From positions 1 to 64,000 of the forward strand of contig NZ_WLZY01000008.1 in the NCBI RefSeq assembly GCF_010122465.1: DNA of 64,000 nt. The letters run 5' to 3'. Positions 50,812 through 59,311 of this stretch are shown here, piece by piece. Made by a program: the position numbers and the translations under genes. The notes under the pieces were generated by a model that saw nothing but the letters and a program-made list of their open reading frames with translations, did no database searches and was not told the DNA's origin. The DNA is from Phytoactinopolyspora mesophila. GTDB lineage: Bacteria > Actinomycetota > Actinomycetes > Jiangellales > Jiangellaceae. Each line of letters opens with the position of its first letter. Position 1 is the first letter of the stretch.

Positions 50812-51824
50812 CTCAGATACCACTCGCGCGACCGGCCGGAGCCACGTCCGCCGACGACAACGGCCACGCCCTGAGCGTGCGTGGCCTCGACGTCGGCACC
50901 GACAACCTTGACCTGATCCGCGACGTCTCGTTCTCGGTCGCCGCCGGGGAACGCGTCGGCCTGATCGGCGAATCCGGATCGGGTAAGTCGCTCACCGCGC
51001 TGGCTCTGCTGGGCCTCCTGCCGGAAGGGGTGCGAGCCGGCGGCTCGGTCCGGCTGGCCGGAGCCGGCTTCGACCTGGTCGGGGCAAGCGAGCGGCAGAT
51101 GTCCAAAGTCCGGGGCAACCGGATGGCGATGGTCTTCCAGGAGCCGATGACCGCGTTGAACCCGGTCATGCAGGTGGGTGACCAGGTGGCGGAGGTCATG
51201 TTGCTGCACGGCCGGCAACCGGACCGGCGCACCGCCCGCCGGACGGCCGTCGAGATGCTGGCCAAAGTGCGGCTGCCGGATCCGCAGCGAGCCGCCCGCG
51301 CGTATCCCCACCAGCTCTCCGGCGGCCAGCGCCAGCGAGTGGTCCTCGCCATCGCGCTGGCCAACGACCCCGCCGTGCTCCTGTGCGACGAGCCGACGAC
51401 GGCGCTCGACGTCACCGTGCAAGCACACATGCTGGATCTCATCCTGACCGGTGTCACCGAACGGGACGCCGCCCTGCTCTTCATCACTCATGACCTCGCG
51501 GTCGTGGCCACGGTCTGCCAGCGGGTGATGGTCATGTACGGTGGCCGGATCGTCGAGTCCGGCCCGATCGACGAGGTGTTCACCCGTCCGCGGCATCCGT
51601 ACACCCGCGGGCTGCTCGACGCCTCGGACATGGAGGCCGTCGACGCCCGGGGTCGGCTGCACACCATCCCGGGCACGGTCCCGGCGGCCGGCCGGTTCCC
51701 CGACGGGTGTGTCTTCCGCAACCGATGCGCACACGCCACCCAGCAGTGTGTGCACGTGCCGTCGCTGGAGAGCCAGGGGCCGCGGGCACACGCCTGCTGG
51801 CACCCGGTGGAGGATCCCGCATGA
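50808..51824 (+). CDS. ABC transporter ATPase (DppD-like)
   Basis: 338-aa ATPase: Walker A GESGSGKS, Q-loop VFQEPMTALNPV, signature LSGGQRQRV, Walker [14 protein letters not shown], switch His in FITHDLAVV, and a C-terminal Cys cluster (CVFRNRCAHATQQC). Start GTG 50808 overlaps the previous stop (GTGA). Confidence 0.93.
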   Translation: MTQIPLARPAGATSADDNGHALSVRGLDVGTDNLDLIRDVSFSVAAGERVGLIGESGSGKSLTALALLGLLPEGVRAGGSVRLAGAGFDLVGASERQMSKVRGNRMAMVFQEPMTALNPVMQVGDQVAEVMLLHGRQPDRRTARRTAVEMLAKVRLPDPQRAARAYPHQLSGGQRQRVVLAIALANDPAVLLCDEPTTALDVTVQAHMLDLILTGVTERDAALLFITHDLAVVATVCQRVMVMYGGRIVESGPIDEVFTRPRHPYTRGLLDASDMEAVDARGRLHTIPGTVPAAGRFPDGCVFRNRCAHATQQCVHVPSLESQGPRAHACWHPVEDPA

Positions 51825-52687
51825 GCCAGCCGAGCACCCCCGTCCTCCGGGTCCGTGACGTCCATCGCCGGTACCGGCGGGCCCGCACGTCGCTGTTCAA
51901 ACCACCCAGCGAAGTGCCGGCGGTACGCGATGTGTCCTTCGACATCTTCCCAGGCCAGCGGTTCGGGCTGGTGGGAGAATCCGGCTCCGGCAAGTCCACG
52001 CTCATCCGGCTCCTTTCCGCGCTGGACCATCCGACGTCGGGAAGCATCGAGTTCGACGGCCGGGAGATAACCGGTCAGCCGGAACGCCGGCTCCGTTTCC
52101 TGCGCGAGCGACTGCAGGTGGTCTTCCAGGATCCGATGGGATCTCTCGACCCCCGCATGCGAGTGCGCGACATCATCGCCGAGCCGCTGGTGGCGATGGA
52201 CCAGCCCAGCCCGCCCGGGCGGATCCATGAGTTGCTCAGCGCGGTGGGACTGCCCGAGGACGCCGGAGACCGCTACCCGCACCAGTTCTCCGGCGGACAA
52301 CGTCAGCGGATCTCGATCGCCCGCGCGTTGTCCACCCGCCCGTCGGTCCTCGTCGCCGACGAGGCGGTGAGCGCCCTGGACGTCTCGGTGCGCGCGCAGA
52401 TCCTCAACCTGCTCGCCGACCTGGCCGACGAGTACTCGCTCACGCTCGTGTTCGTCTCGCACGACCTGGCTGTGGTCCGGCACGTGTGCGACACGATCGC
52501 CGTGATGCACAAGGGAGAGCTCGTGGAGATCGGTCCCACGGAGCAGATCTACAACGACCCCCAGCATCCGTACACCAAACGGCTGGTCGCCGCCGTGCCG
52601 ACGCTGCGCCGGGCCCTCGCGGGCGTCAGCGCCGCCGAGTTGGCCCGAGCCGTCGCCGATGCCACCGACACAAAGGAGGACGAGTAA
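51821..52687 (+). CDS. ABC transporter ATPase (DppF-like)
   Basis: 288-aa ATPase: Walker A GESGSGKS, Q-loop VFQDPMGSLDPR, signature FSGGQRQRI, Walker [14 protein letters not shown], switch His in VFVSHDLAVV. It is shorter than usual because the C-terminal Cys-containing domain of DppF is missing; it ends soon after HPYTKRLVAAVP. ATG 51821 overlaps the previous stop. Two bases separate it from the M20 gene, so transporter and enzymes are one unit. Confidence 0.92.
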   Translation: MSQPSTPVLRVRDVHRRYRRARTSLFKPPSEVPAVRDVSFDIFPGQRFGLVGESGSGKSTLIRLLSALDHPTSGSIEFDGREITGQPERRLRFLRERLQVVFQDPMGSLDPRMRVRDIIAEPLVAMDQPSPPGRIHELLSAVGLPEDAGDRYPHQFSGGQRQRISIARALSTRPSVLVADEAVSALDVSVRAQILNLLADLADEYSLTLVFVSHDLAVVRHVCDTIAVMHKGELVEIGPTEQIYNDPQHPYTKRLVAAVPTLRRALAGVSAAELARAVADATDTKEDE

Positions 52688-52689
52688 CA

Positions 52690-53898
52690 GTGGTCCAGGG
52701 CCAAGGCTTCCCTGTCGACGAGCAGGGCGTCGTCGACTTCACCCGCGACCTGGTGCGGATCCGCAGCGTCCACGAGGCTGGGCACGAGCGGGCCGAGGAA
52801 GCCGTGGCTGCGCTCGTCGCGGCCAGGATGCGCGATTTCGGCTGGGAGCCGGAGGTCGTGGAGGTGGCCCCGGGGCGGCCCAATGTGGTCGCCGTCGTCG
52901 AGGGTGGTGGCGGCGACGGGCCGACGCTGGCCTTCGAAGGACACACCGACGTCGTCACCGAAGGCGACCTGGACACCTGGACGGTGGACCCGTACGGCGC
53001 GCAGATCCGCGACGGCCGTCTCTACGGCCGTGGCTCGGCGGACATGAAATCCGGTGTGGCCGCGATGCTCTACGGCGTGCGAGCACTGCAGCAGGCCGGG
53101 CCGTTCCCAGGCCGGATCAAACTCTGCGTCCTCGCCGACGAGGAAGGGCTCATGCTCGGCGCCAAGCACTTCGCCGCCTCCCCCGCCGCCCGTGACGTCG
53201 ACGCCGCCATCATCTGCGAACCCGAAGAGGGCGAGATCTGCGTCGCCGCCAAGGGGGCGATCCGGCTGCGGGTGGACTTCGCCGGGAAGATGGCGCACGG
53301 GGCGATGCCTCAGCACGGCCGCAACCCGGTGGCGCCGGCCGGCTCGCTGCTCATGGCGCTGGCCGAACGGGAACATCAATGGCAGTCCGAACTCGGCGCC
53401 CACGAACATCTCGGGCTGCCCTACGTCACACCCACCGTCCTGGAGGCGGGCTCACCCGACCAGATCAACGTCATCCCCGCCCGGGCCAGTGTCTGCGTCG
53501 ACATCCGCACCGTCCCCGCCCTCGATCATGCCCAGGTGATCACAGAGGTAGCCAAACTGGCCGAAGCCGCGGGCGCGCCGTATGGCGTCACAGCGGAGGT
53601 GAGCGTCGTCGACGACCGTCCGGCGGTGGAGATCGATGCCGCCGATCCCGTTGTCACCGCACTCGCCCAGGCGCACGAGGCGGTGACCGGTGAACCCGCG
53701 CGCTACGGCGGTGTCCCCGGCGCCACCGACGGCACGATCCTCACCCGCGACGCCGGCATCCCCACCGTCGTGTACGGGCCGGGCGGGAAGTGGATCGCGC
53801 ACCAGGCCGACGAGTTCGTGGAGGTGGACGACATCATCCGGTGCGCCCACGTCTACGCCGAGGCCGCACATCGTTTCCAGCACGGAGCGGCCCAGTGA
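52690..53898 (+). CDS. M20 family metallohydrolase (ArgE/DapE/ACY1 type)
   Basis: 402-aa cytoplasmic amidohydrolase with two metals. Ligands and catalytic residues are in FEGHTDVV (His about 85), GRGSADMKSG (Asp about 118), ADEEGLML (Glu pair about 151-152) and IAHQADEFVEV near the end. The lid/dimerisation domain lies between (GAIRLRVDFAGKMAHGAMPQHGRNPV). Members remove acyl groups from amino acids or split dipeptides. GTG 52690 has AGGAGG about 10 nt upstream. Its GTGA overlap with the aldehyde dehydrogenase and its position after the transporter suggest it hydrolyses the imported compound first. Confidence 0.92.
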   Translation: MVQGQGFPVDEQGVVDFTRDLVRIRSVHEAGHERAEEAVAALVAARMRDFGWEPEVVEVAPGRPNVVAVVEGGGGDGPTLAFEGHTDVVTEGDLDTWTVDPYGAQIRDGRLYGRGSADMKSGVAAMLYGVRALQQAGPFPGRIKLCVLADEEGLMLGAKHFAASPAARDVDAAIICEPEEGEICVAAKGAIRLRVDFAGKMAHGAMPQHGRNPVAPAGSLLMALAEREHQWQSELGAHEHLGLPYVTPTVLEAGSPDQINVIPARASVCVDIRTVPALDHAQVITEVAKLAEAAGAPYGVTAEVSVVDDRPAVEIDAADPVVTALAQAHEAVTGEPARYGGVPGATDGTILTRDAGIPTVVYGPGGKWIAHQADEFVEVDDIIRCAHVYAEAAHRFQHGAAQ

Positions 53899-55334
53899 CC
53901 GCGTCGTACCCGGCCGGGCTCCCGATCGGCGATTCGTGGGTCGACACCGGCGAGACCAGCCAGGTCAGGTTCCCGTACGACGGCTCGTGGGTCGACGACG
54001 CACCCGTCGGCTCGGCCGAGCACGCCCGCGCCGCGATCGATCACGCCTCGGAACTTGCACCGGTGGTCGCCGAGCTGCCGTCGAGAGTCCGGCGCGACAC
54101 ACTGCTCGCCGCCCGGGACGCCCTGGCTGATCGCCGGGACGACATGGAGCAGCTACTCGTCCTCGAGACCGGGAAACCGCTGCGGGACTGCCGGGTCGAG
54201 GTCGAGCGCACCTTGGTGACGCTGGCCGCGTCGGCCGAGGAGGTTTCCCGGCTGCACGGTGAGACGGTCCCGCTGGACCTGTTGCCGTCCGGCGACGGGA
54301 TGCTGGGATTCTGGGTTCGCCGCCCGATCGGCGTCGTCGTCGGCATCGCGGGGTTCAACTACCCCCTCCTGCTGGCCACCCACAAGATCGGACCGGCGAT
54401 CGCCGCCGGTTGCCCCGTTATCTGCAAACCCGCTCCGCAGACACCGCTGGCCACCCTCTGGCTCGTACACCTGATCCGGAACGCCGCGGCCGCCTCGGGC
54501 GCCCCACCCGGCATGGTGCAGCTGGTCACCGGTGATGTGCCCGTGGGCTCCGCCCTGGTCACCGACCCACGGGTGGCGGCGGTATCGTTCACCGGCTCGG
54601 CCGCCGTCGGGCACCGGATCGCCCGCGACGCCGCGCCGCGCAAGGTGCTGTTGGAGCTCGGTTCCAATGCCGCGCTGTGCGTCGCCGCCGACGCCGATCT
54701 CGACGCGGCCGCCTCGGCCGTACTCCGGGGCGGGTTCTACGCCTCGGGCCAAGCGTGTATCTCGGTGCAGCGGGTGCTCGTGGAACGCCCCGTGGCCGAC
54801 GAGTTTCTGGAACGGCTGAGGACAGGCCTGGCCGGCGTCGTCGTCGGCGATCCACGCGACGAGGCGACACACGTCTCGGCTCTGATCGACGAACACTCCG
54901 CCAAGCGCGTCGCCGAATGGGTCGAGGCGGCGGAGACGGCGGGAGCCCGGCGACTCGCGACCGCGCCCAGCCCGATCGAGCCAGCTCCCACCGTCCTCGT
55001 GAACGTGCCGGACACAGCGGACGTGTGGCGCGAGGAGGTCTTCGGGCCCGTGGTGTGCGTGCGCACCGTCGATTCGATGGACGAGGCGTTCGATCTCGTC
55101 AACGCCTCCCGCTACGGCCTGCACGCCGGCGTGTTCACCCGCTCGCTCGCCACGACGATGGCCGCGCTGCGGCGGCTCGAGGTGGGCGGCGTCGTCGTCA
55201 ACGACGTTCCGGGGTTCCGCTCGGACACCATGCCATACGGCGGCGTCAAAGACTCGGGAATCGGCCGGGAAGGCCCGCGCTTCGCCGCTGAAGAGCTGAC
55301 CGTCACCCGCATGGCCGTCATCCGACCGATGTAG
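53895..55334 (+). CDS. NAD(P)-dependent aldehyde dehydrogenase
   Basis: 479-aa ALDH. Segments: FNYPLLLATHKIGPAIAAGCPVICKPA (cofactor site), FTGSAAVGHRIA, the Glu in LELGSNAALCV (about 254; family usually has GGNAP), and the nucleophilic Cys in SGQACISVQRV (about 288). The C-terminal EVFGPVVCVRTVDSMDEAFDLVNASRYGLHAGVFT is typical. GTG 53895 overlaps the M20 stop by four bases, with GGAG upstream. It would oxidise a semialdehyde formed from the imported compound. Similar enzymes act on glyceraldehyde phosphate or succinate semialdehyde; I cannot pick one. Confidence 0.92.
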   Translation: MTASYPAGLPIGDSWVDTGETSQVRFPYDGSWVDDAPVGSAEHARAAIDHASELAPVVAELPSRVRRDTLLAARDALADRRDDMEQLLVLETGKPLRDCRVEVERTLVTLAASAEEVSRLHGETVPLDLLPSGDGMLGFWVRRPIGVVVGIAGFNYPLLLATHKIGPAIAAGCPVICKPAPQTPLATLWLVHLIRNAAAASGAPPGMVQLVTGDVPVGSALVTDPRVAAVSFTGSAAVGHRIARDAAPRKVLLELGSNAALCVAADADLDAAASAVLRGGFYASGQACISVQRVLVERPVADEFLERLRTGLAGVVVGDPRDEATHVSALIDEHSAKRVAEWVEAAETAGARRLATAPSPIEPAPTVLVNVPDTADVWREEVFGPVVCVRTVDSMDEAFDLVNASRYGLHAGVFTRSLATTMAALRRLEVGGVVVNDVPGFRSDTMPYGGVKDSGIGREGPRFAAEELTVTRMAVIRPM

Positions 55335-55345
55335 AGGGATTCACC

Positions 55346-56116
55346 ATGGACTATTCCGATCTGTTCCGGCTCGACGGCCGCCGCGCGGTCGTCATCGGCG
55401 CGGGCAGCGGCATCGGCCGCGAAGCGGCGCTCGCTCTCGCGGCTCACGGCGCCGCGGTCACCGCCGTCGACCGGGATCTACCAGCCGCGAAAGACACGGC
55501 GTCGGCTCTCGGCGCGGCCGGTTCGGCGCACGAGCTCGACGTTCTCGACCCGGACGCGATCGACGCCACCGCCGGCTCCCTCGGGCCCGTCGACGTACTT
55601 GTCTTCACCCCGGCGATGAACGTGCGCAAGCGGCTGCTCGATTACACCCACGAAGACTTCGATCGGGTGGTGGGGCTGAATCTGCGGGCGTCGTTCGATC
55701 TGATCCGTGCCTTTGGCGCTCCGATGGCGCAGCGCGGCACCGGCTCGATCATCGGCTTCTCCTCCATCCGGGCCGTGAGTGTCGAGCCCGGGCAGGGCGT
55801 CTACGCGGCCACGAAGGCCGGGCTGGTGCAGTTGATGCGCACGGCCGCCGCCGAGCTCGGCGCCTCCGGCGTGCGGGCGAACACGATCTCCCCCGGCGTG
55901 GTCGACACTCCGCTGACCGCGCCTATCAAGGCCCAGCCCGAGTGGTACGACGCGTACTCGGCCAAGAGTGCGCTGGGTCGCTGGGCGGCGCCGCACGAGC
56001 TGGCCGGGGCCGTTGTCTACCTCGCGTCAGACGCGTCCAGTTTCGTCACCGGCAGCGTGATCGCCGTCGACGGCGGGTGGACAGCCGTCGACGGCCGCTT
56101 CGAACCACCCGCCTGA
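55346..56116 (+). CDS. Short-chain dehydrogenase/reductase
   Basis: 256-aa SDR, last gene of the catabolic operon. Cofactor motif GAGSGIG at about 18-24; catalytic Ser in GFSSIRAVS, and Tyr153/Lys157 in YAATK. The usual NNAG strand motif is replaced by VFTPAMN. Charged residue Asp in VDRD at the end of strand 2 favours NAD. GAGGG lies upstream of ATG 55346. It could oxidise a hydroxy acid to a keto acid before decarboxylation by the first operon gene. Confidence 0.9.
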   Translation: MDYSDLFRLDGRRAVVIGAGSGIGREAALALAAHGAAVTAVDRDLPAAKDTASALGAAGSAHELDVLDPDAIDATAGSLGPVDVLVFTPAMNVRKRLLDYTHEDFDRVVGLNLRASFDLIRAFGAPMAQRGTGSIIGFSSIRAVSVEPGQGVYAATKAGLVQLMRTAAAELGASGVRANTISPGVVDTPLTAPIKAQPEWYDAYSAKSALGRWAAPHELAGAVVYLASDASSFVTGSVIAVDGGWTAVDGRFEPPA

Positions 56117-56141
56117 CCAGCTTCATCGACATAGTTGCGGG

Positions 56142-56210
56142 CATGGCACGCTGAGTACACGTTGAGGAACCGGTATCTGGCACCGGTGCACGTGTACTCA
56201 GCGTGCCATG
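56142..56210. terminator. Perfect 21-bp inverted repeat after the catabolic operon
   Basis: CATGGCACGCTGAGTACACG begins the left arm (56142-56162), and 56190-56210 is its exact complement. It starts 25 bp past the SDR stop codon. Confidence 0.8.
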
Positions 56211-56311
56211 ACTCGGCCGACACCCCCTAGGATGCTCGAATGAGGCGCTGTCGGCACCGAGAAACGGCCGCCCACCCACCGAGCCGGCGCGTAGGGCTCC
56301 AGGGGTAGGCC

Positions 56312-57415
56312 ATGGCGGAACCACTGAAGAACAGCTATGGCCCCGAGATCCCCGAGCGGATCGCCAAGATGATCGAGGCTGTCCATCCGGACTTTCCTAC
56401 CGCCGAGTTCCTGGCCTTCACCTTGGATGGTTATGACGAGCTCGAGCTGACCCCACGGGCCCGCCGGATCGCCGACGGCCTGGCCCGGCACCTGCCGCCG
56501 GATCCGCGCGAGGCGATCGGCATCCTGGTCGCCTCGCTGGGTTCCCCCAGCGAGCAGCTGCGAGGAATGGAGCCGTTCGTCTACCTGCCGCACGTGCTGT
56601 TCGTCGCCGAGCACGGCCTCGATTGTCTCGAGGAGTCGTTCCGGGCCCAGTACGAACTCACTCAGCGGTTCACCGCCGAGTTCAGCATTCGCGCCTTCAT
56701 CGAACGCCATCCGGAACAGACGCTGACCCAGCTCAAGCAATGGGCCACGGATCCCAGCATGCACGTTCGACGCCTGGTGTCCGAAGGAACCCGCCCGCGG
56801 CTGCCCTGGGCTGCGCGGCTGCGCCGGTTCCAGGTGGACCCGTCGCCGGTTATCGAGCTGCTCGAGATGCTGAAGGACGACCCCGAGGAGTACGTGCGGC
56901 GCTCGGTGGCCAACAACCTCAACGACATCGCCAAGGACCACCCCGACGTCGTCGTCGAGGTCTGCCGGTCCTGGCTGCCAGGCGCATCCGAACAACGTCA
57001 GCGGCTGATCCGACATGCGCTACGCACGCTGATCAAGAAGGGTCACCCGGGTGCGCTGGCGCTTCTCGGTTTCGAGCCGGGCTCTCCAGCCACCATCAAA
57101 GAGCTAGCGATCACACCTGCGCGGGCCCGGATCGGTGACACACTCATCATCGAGGGCACCATCCACAACGGCACCGACCAGACTCTCGCGGTGCTCGTGG
57201 ACCTGCGCGTCCATTTCGTCAAAGCCAACGGGTCCACTAGTCCCAAGGTGTTCAAAGGCGCGACGTTCCACCTCGCGCCCGGCGAAACCGGCTCGGTATC
57301 CAAACGCATATCGCTGGCCCAGCAGAGCACCAGGACGCACCATCCCGGCGAGCACAGCGTGGAGGTTCTGGTGAACGGCCAAACCAAGACCAGCACCACG
57401 TTCACTGTCGAGTGA
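56312..57415 (+). CDS. AlkC-like DNA alkylation repair protein with Ig-like tail
   Basis: 367-aa HEAT-repeat protein related to AlkD/AlkC DNA glycosylases. Helical repeats run from about 1 to 260 (WATDPSMHVRRLVSEGTRPRLPWAARL, DDPEEYVRRSVANNLNDIAKDHPDVVVEVCRSWL). The C-terminal 95 residues form a beta domain (ARIGDTLIIEGTIHNGTDQTLAVLVDLRVHFVKANG), as in the AlkC subgroup that has an Ig-like domain. AlkC proteins excise N3-alkylated bases such as 3-methyladenine without flipping the base. No neighbour is linked to repair. Start ATG 56312 follows AGGGGTAGGCC. Confidence 0.85.
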   Translation: MAEPLKNSYGPEIPERIAKMIEAVHPDFPTAEFLAFTLDGYDELELTPRARRIADGLARHLPPDPREAIGILVASLGSPSEQLRGMEPFVYLPHVLFVAEHGLDCLEESFRAQYELTQRFTAEFSIRAFIERHPEQTLTQLKQWATDPSMHVRRLVSEGTRPRLPWAARLRRFQVDPSPVIELLEMLKDDPEEYVRRSVANNLNDIAKDHPDVVVEVCRSWLPGASEQRQRLIRHALRTLIKKGHPGALALLGFEPGSPATIKELAITPARARIGDTLIIEGTIHNGTDQTLAVLVDLRVHFVKANGSTSPKVFKGATFHLAPGETGSVSKRISLAQQSTRTHHPGEHSVEVLVNGQTKTSTTFTVE

Positions 57416-57430
57416 TCACACCACCGGCGC

Positions 57431-57486
57431 GTTGATCAAGTACGGATTGTGGGCGTTATAGCACCCATATTCCGTACTTGATCAAC
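57431..57486. terminator. Inverted repeat after AlkC-like gene
   Basis: GTTGATCAAGTACGGA (57431-57446) and its exact complement (57471-57486), with a further partly paired inner segment. It lies 15 bp past the stop codon. Confidence 0.75.
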
Positions 57487-57600
57487 ACCCGTGCTTGACC
57501 AACGATGTCTAACTCGCGTCCAACGACTTAGGATGCTACAGATGACGCGATACCGGCGACGGCTGACAGTCGCCCGTCTACCGATCAACTGCCGGCCGCG

Positions 57601-58878
57601 ATGAGCGAGATGCTCCGGATCGGACATTCCACCGCCGTCGGCGCACTGCCGCTCACGCTCACCACCGGCGGGCTCACATCGCTGCTTCTCGCGTTCCCCG
57701 CATCCAACCTCTTCGACGGCAGCCCAGCGCCGTATCTGTTCGCGCTCGGGTGTTTGCTCGCCGTCGTGCCGGGTGGCATCTTCCTTTTCCTCACGCTCAC
57801 CTACCGGCCCGTCGCGTTCGACCCGCGGACCGGAACCGCCCGGCTGGGCCGCAAGACCGTGCCGCTAGCTACCGTCACCAAGGCGTGGCGTCAGATCAGC
57901 AACGCCGGGCACAACACCTCCTACGTCAGCTACCGCTTCGAGTCGACCGACGGCGCGTGGGGGCGCGTCCTCATCGCAGGAAGCCCGCTGCGGGGTCTCG
58001 ACGCCGAAGGCCTCGCCCGCCTCGAACGGTTCATCGACGCGATCCCGCTCGAAGAACCTCACGACGACGGTCTCAGCCCCGCACAGCGGCAGATCGCCGA
58101 CTCAGCCGCCCAGTACGGCTCGAAGACACCTGTCGGCCGGGCCGCGATGCTCGCCGAACTCCGCGGTTCGCCGCCATCGGCTCCGACTGCTGCCAGGTTG
58201 TCCGTTTCACAGCTCAGACGTCTTGAACGGCAATGGGATCACGACGACGCCGCCGCCGAGCAATTCTTCGCCAGTCGCCCGGCATCACCACGCGGTACCC
58301 GGCGGATAGCCGGTCGGCTTGCGGCCGCAGCGGTGTCCCTGGCAGCTCTCGTGATCGCGGTGGCCGCGGTGGGTGAACAGGTCGCCGGCGGAGACCTGCC
58401 AGACAACGTGAACCGGGCGGCCGGAATCGGTGTCGGTGCCGCCTTCGCACTCGGCCTGGCATCCGGACTCGTATACTGCATCGCCGCCGACGCCGCGGGG
58501 CGCCGCCGCCAGCAGGAGGCGCTCAGCTGGCTGGAGACGCGCGACTCGTTCCAACGCACCCGCGGCCTGCCGCCCCGCCTGCTGGCCGCCTTCACCGGCA
58601 CACCGCCAGGCGAGCGGACCGTGTCATTTGCCGTCGCCGTCTGTGCTGTCCTCGGCACGGGGTGCCTCATCGCCGGCCCCGTGGTGTGGTCCACCGAACC
58701 CGACTGGCCGTTCGCGGTCGGCCTCGCGCTTCTGTGCGCCGGAATCGTTTTCAGCTCGCTGGCGGCGGCACTCATCGTGAGAGCGAACCGGAGCCGGCGT
58801 CACCAGCAGTTGCTCGGCGCGCGGCTCGGCGGGCAACGGCTCCTCGCGCACCACGGCGAGCTGGACTCGGCGGGTTGA
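57601..58878 (+). CDS. Hypothetical membrane protein, six predicted spans
   Basis: I do not recognise this 425-aa protein. Hydrophobic spans come in three pairs: about 13-33 and 43-66; about 237-257 and 270-293; about 340-362 and 370-392. A soluble region between the first and second pair (about 67-235) has FDPRTGTARLGRKTVPLATVTKAWRQI and a strand-rich block VSYRFESTDGAWGRVLIAG, resembling a PH-like fold; this is weak. A basic tail follows the last span (RSRRHQQLL). ATG 57601 lacks a visible ribosome site; ATG 57610 is possible. It is a stand-alone gene. Confidence 0.7.
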   Translation: MSEMLRIGHSTAVGALPLTLTTGGLTSLLLAFPASNLFDGSPAPYLFALGCLLAVVPGGIFLFLTLTYRPVAFDPRTGTARLGRKTVPLATVTKAWRQISNAGHNTSYVSYRFESTDGAWGRVLIAGSPLRGLDAEGLARLERFIDAIPLEEPHDDGLSPAQRQIADSAAQYGSKTPVGRAAMLAELRGSPPSAPTAARLSVSQLRRLERQWDHDDAAAEQFFASRPASPRGTRRIAGRLAAAAVSLAALVIAVAAVGEQVAGGDLPDNVNRAAGIGVGAAFALGLASGLVYCIAADAAGRRRQQEALSWLETRDSFQRTRGLPPRLLAAFTGTPPGERTVSFAVAVCAVLGTGCLIAGPVVWSTEPDWPFAVGLALLCAGIVFSSLAAALIVRANRSRRHQQLLGARLGGQRLLAHHGELDSAG

Positions 58879-58883
58879 GCTTG

Positions 58884-59290
58884 TCACAGCCGCGCTTCGA
58901 GAACCACGAACGACGCCGTCTCGGCCGCCCGGCGGAAGGTGGTGAAGCCGGCGCCCTCAACCACCTGCCGCAATGCCGTCACCGGCCTGGGTGGCCGAGT
59001 ACGTCATCGCTTCCCTGCGTCGGCGTCTGCGACTTCGAACGTCAGCCGGTCGCTCACGCCTGCCTGGGCCGCCGCCCCACGCGCCGCCTCATCCGAGGGC
59101 ACGTGATGGTCGACGCCGACGAACGTCGAGGCGGGATAAGCCCGCGCCAGCAGGATCAGGGGCGCGCCGTGCCCGCAGCCGATATCGGCCAAGCGTGCAT
59201 CCCTCTCCAGCTTCGCTGCCAGGCGGGACGGTGAGTACCCGCGGCGAGCACGCGTCTCGATGCTGAATAGAAGGCAGTCCAGTGTCCACC
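58884..59290 (-). pseudogene. Decayed SAM-dependent methyltransferase
   Basis: Two pieces of one methyltransferase remain in the same minus-strand frame. The first (about 59290-59004) has SPSRLAAKLERDARLADIGCGHGAPLILLARAYPASTFVGVD, a clear SAM-binding motif I, then a stop after EVADADAGKR. The second (about 58990-58884) reads ALRQVVEGAGFTTFRRAAETASFVVLEARL, the usual C-terminus of the family. The central roughly 200 residues and the N-terminal winged-helix part are missing. It lies behind the TetR gene. No start codon with a ribosome site was found. Confidence 0.75.
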
Positions 59291-59311
59291 GGAGATCCCT
59301 GCTCCGATCAG

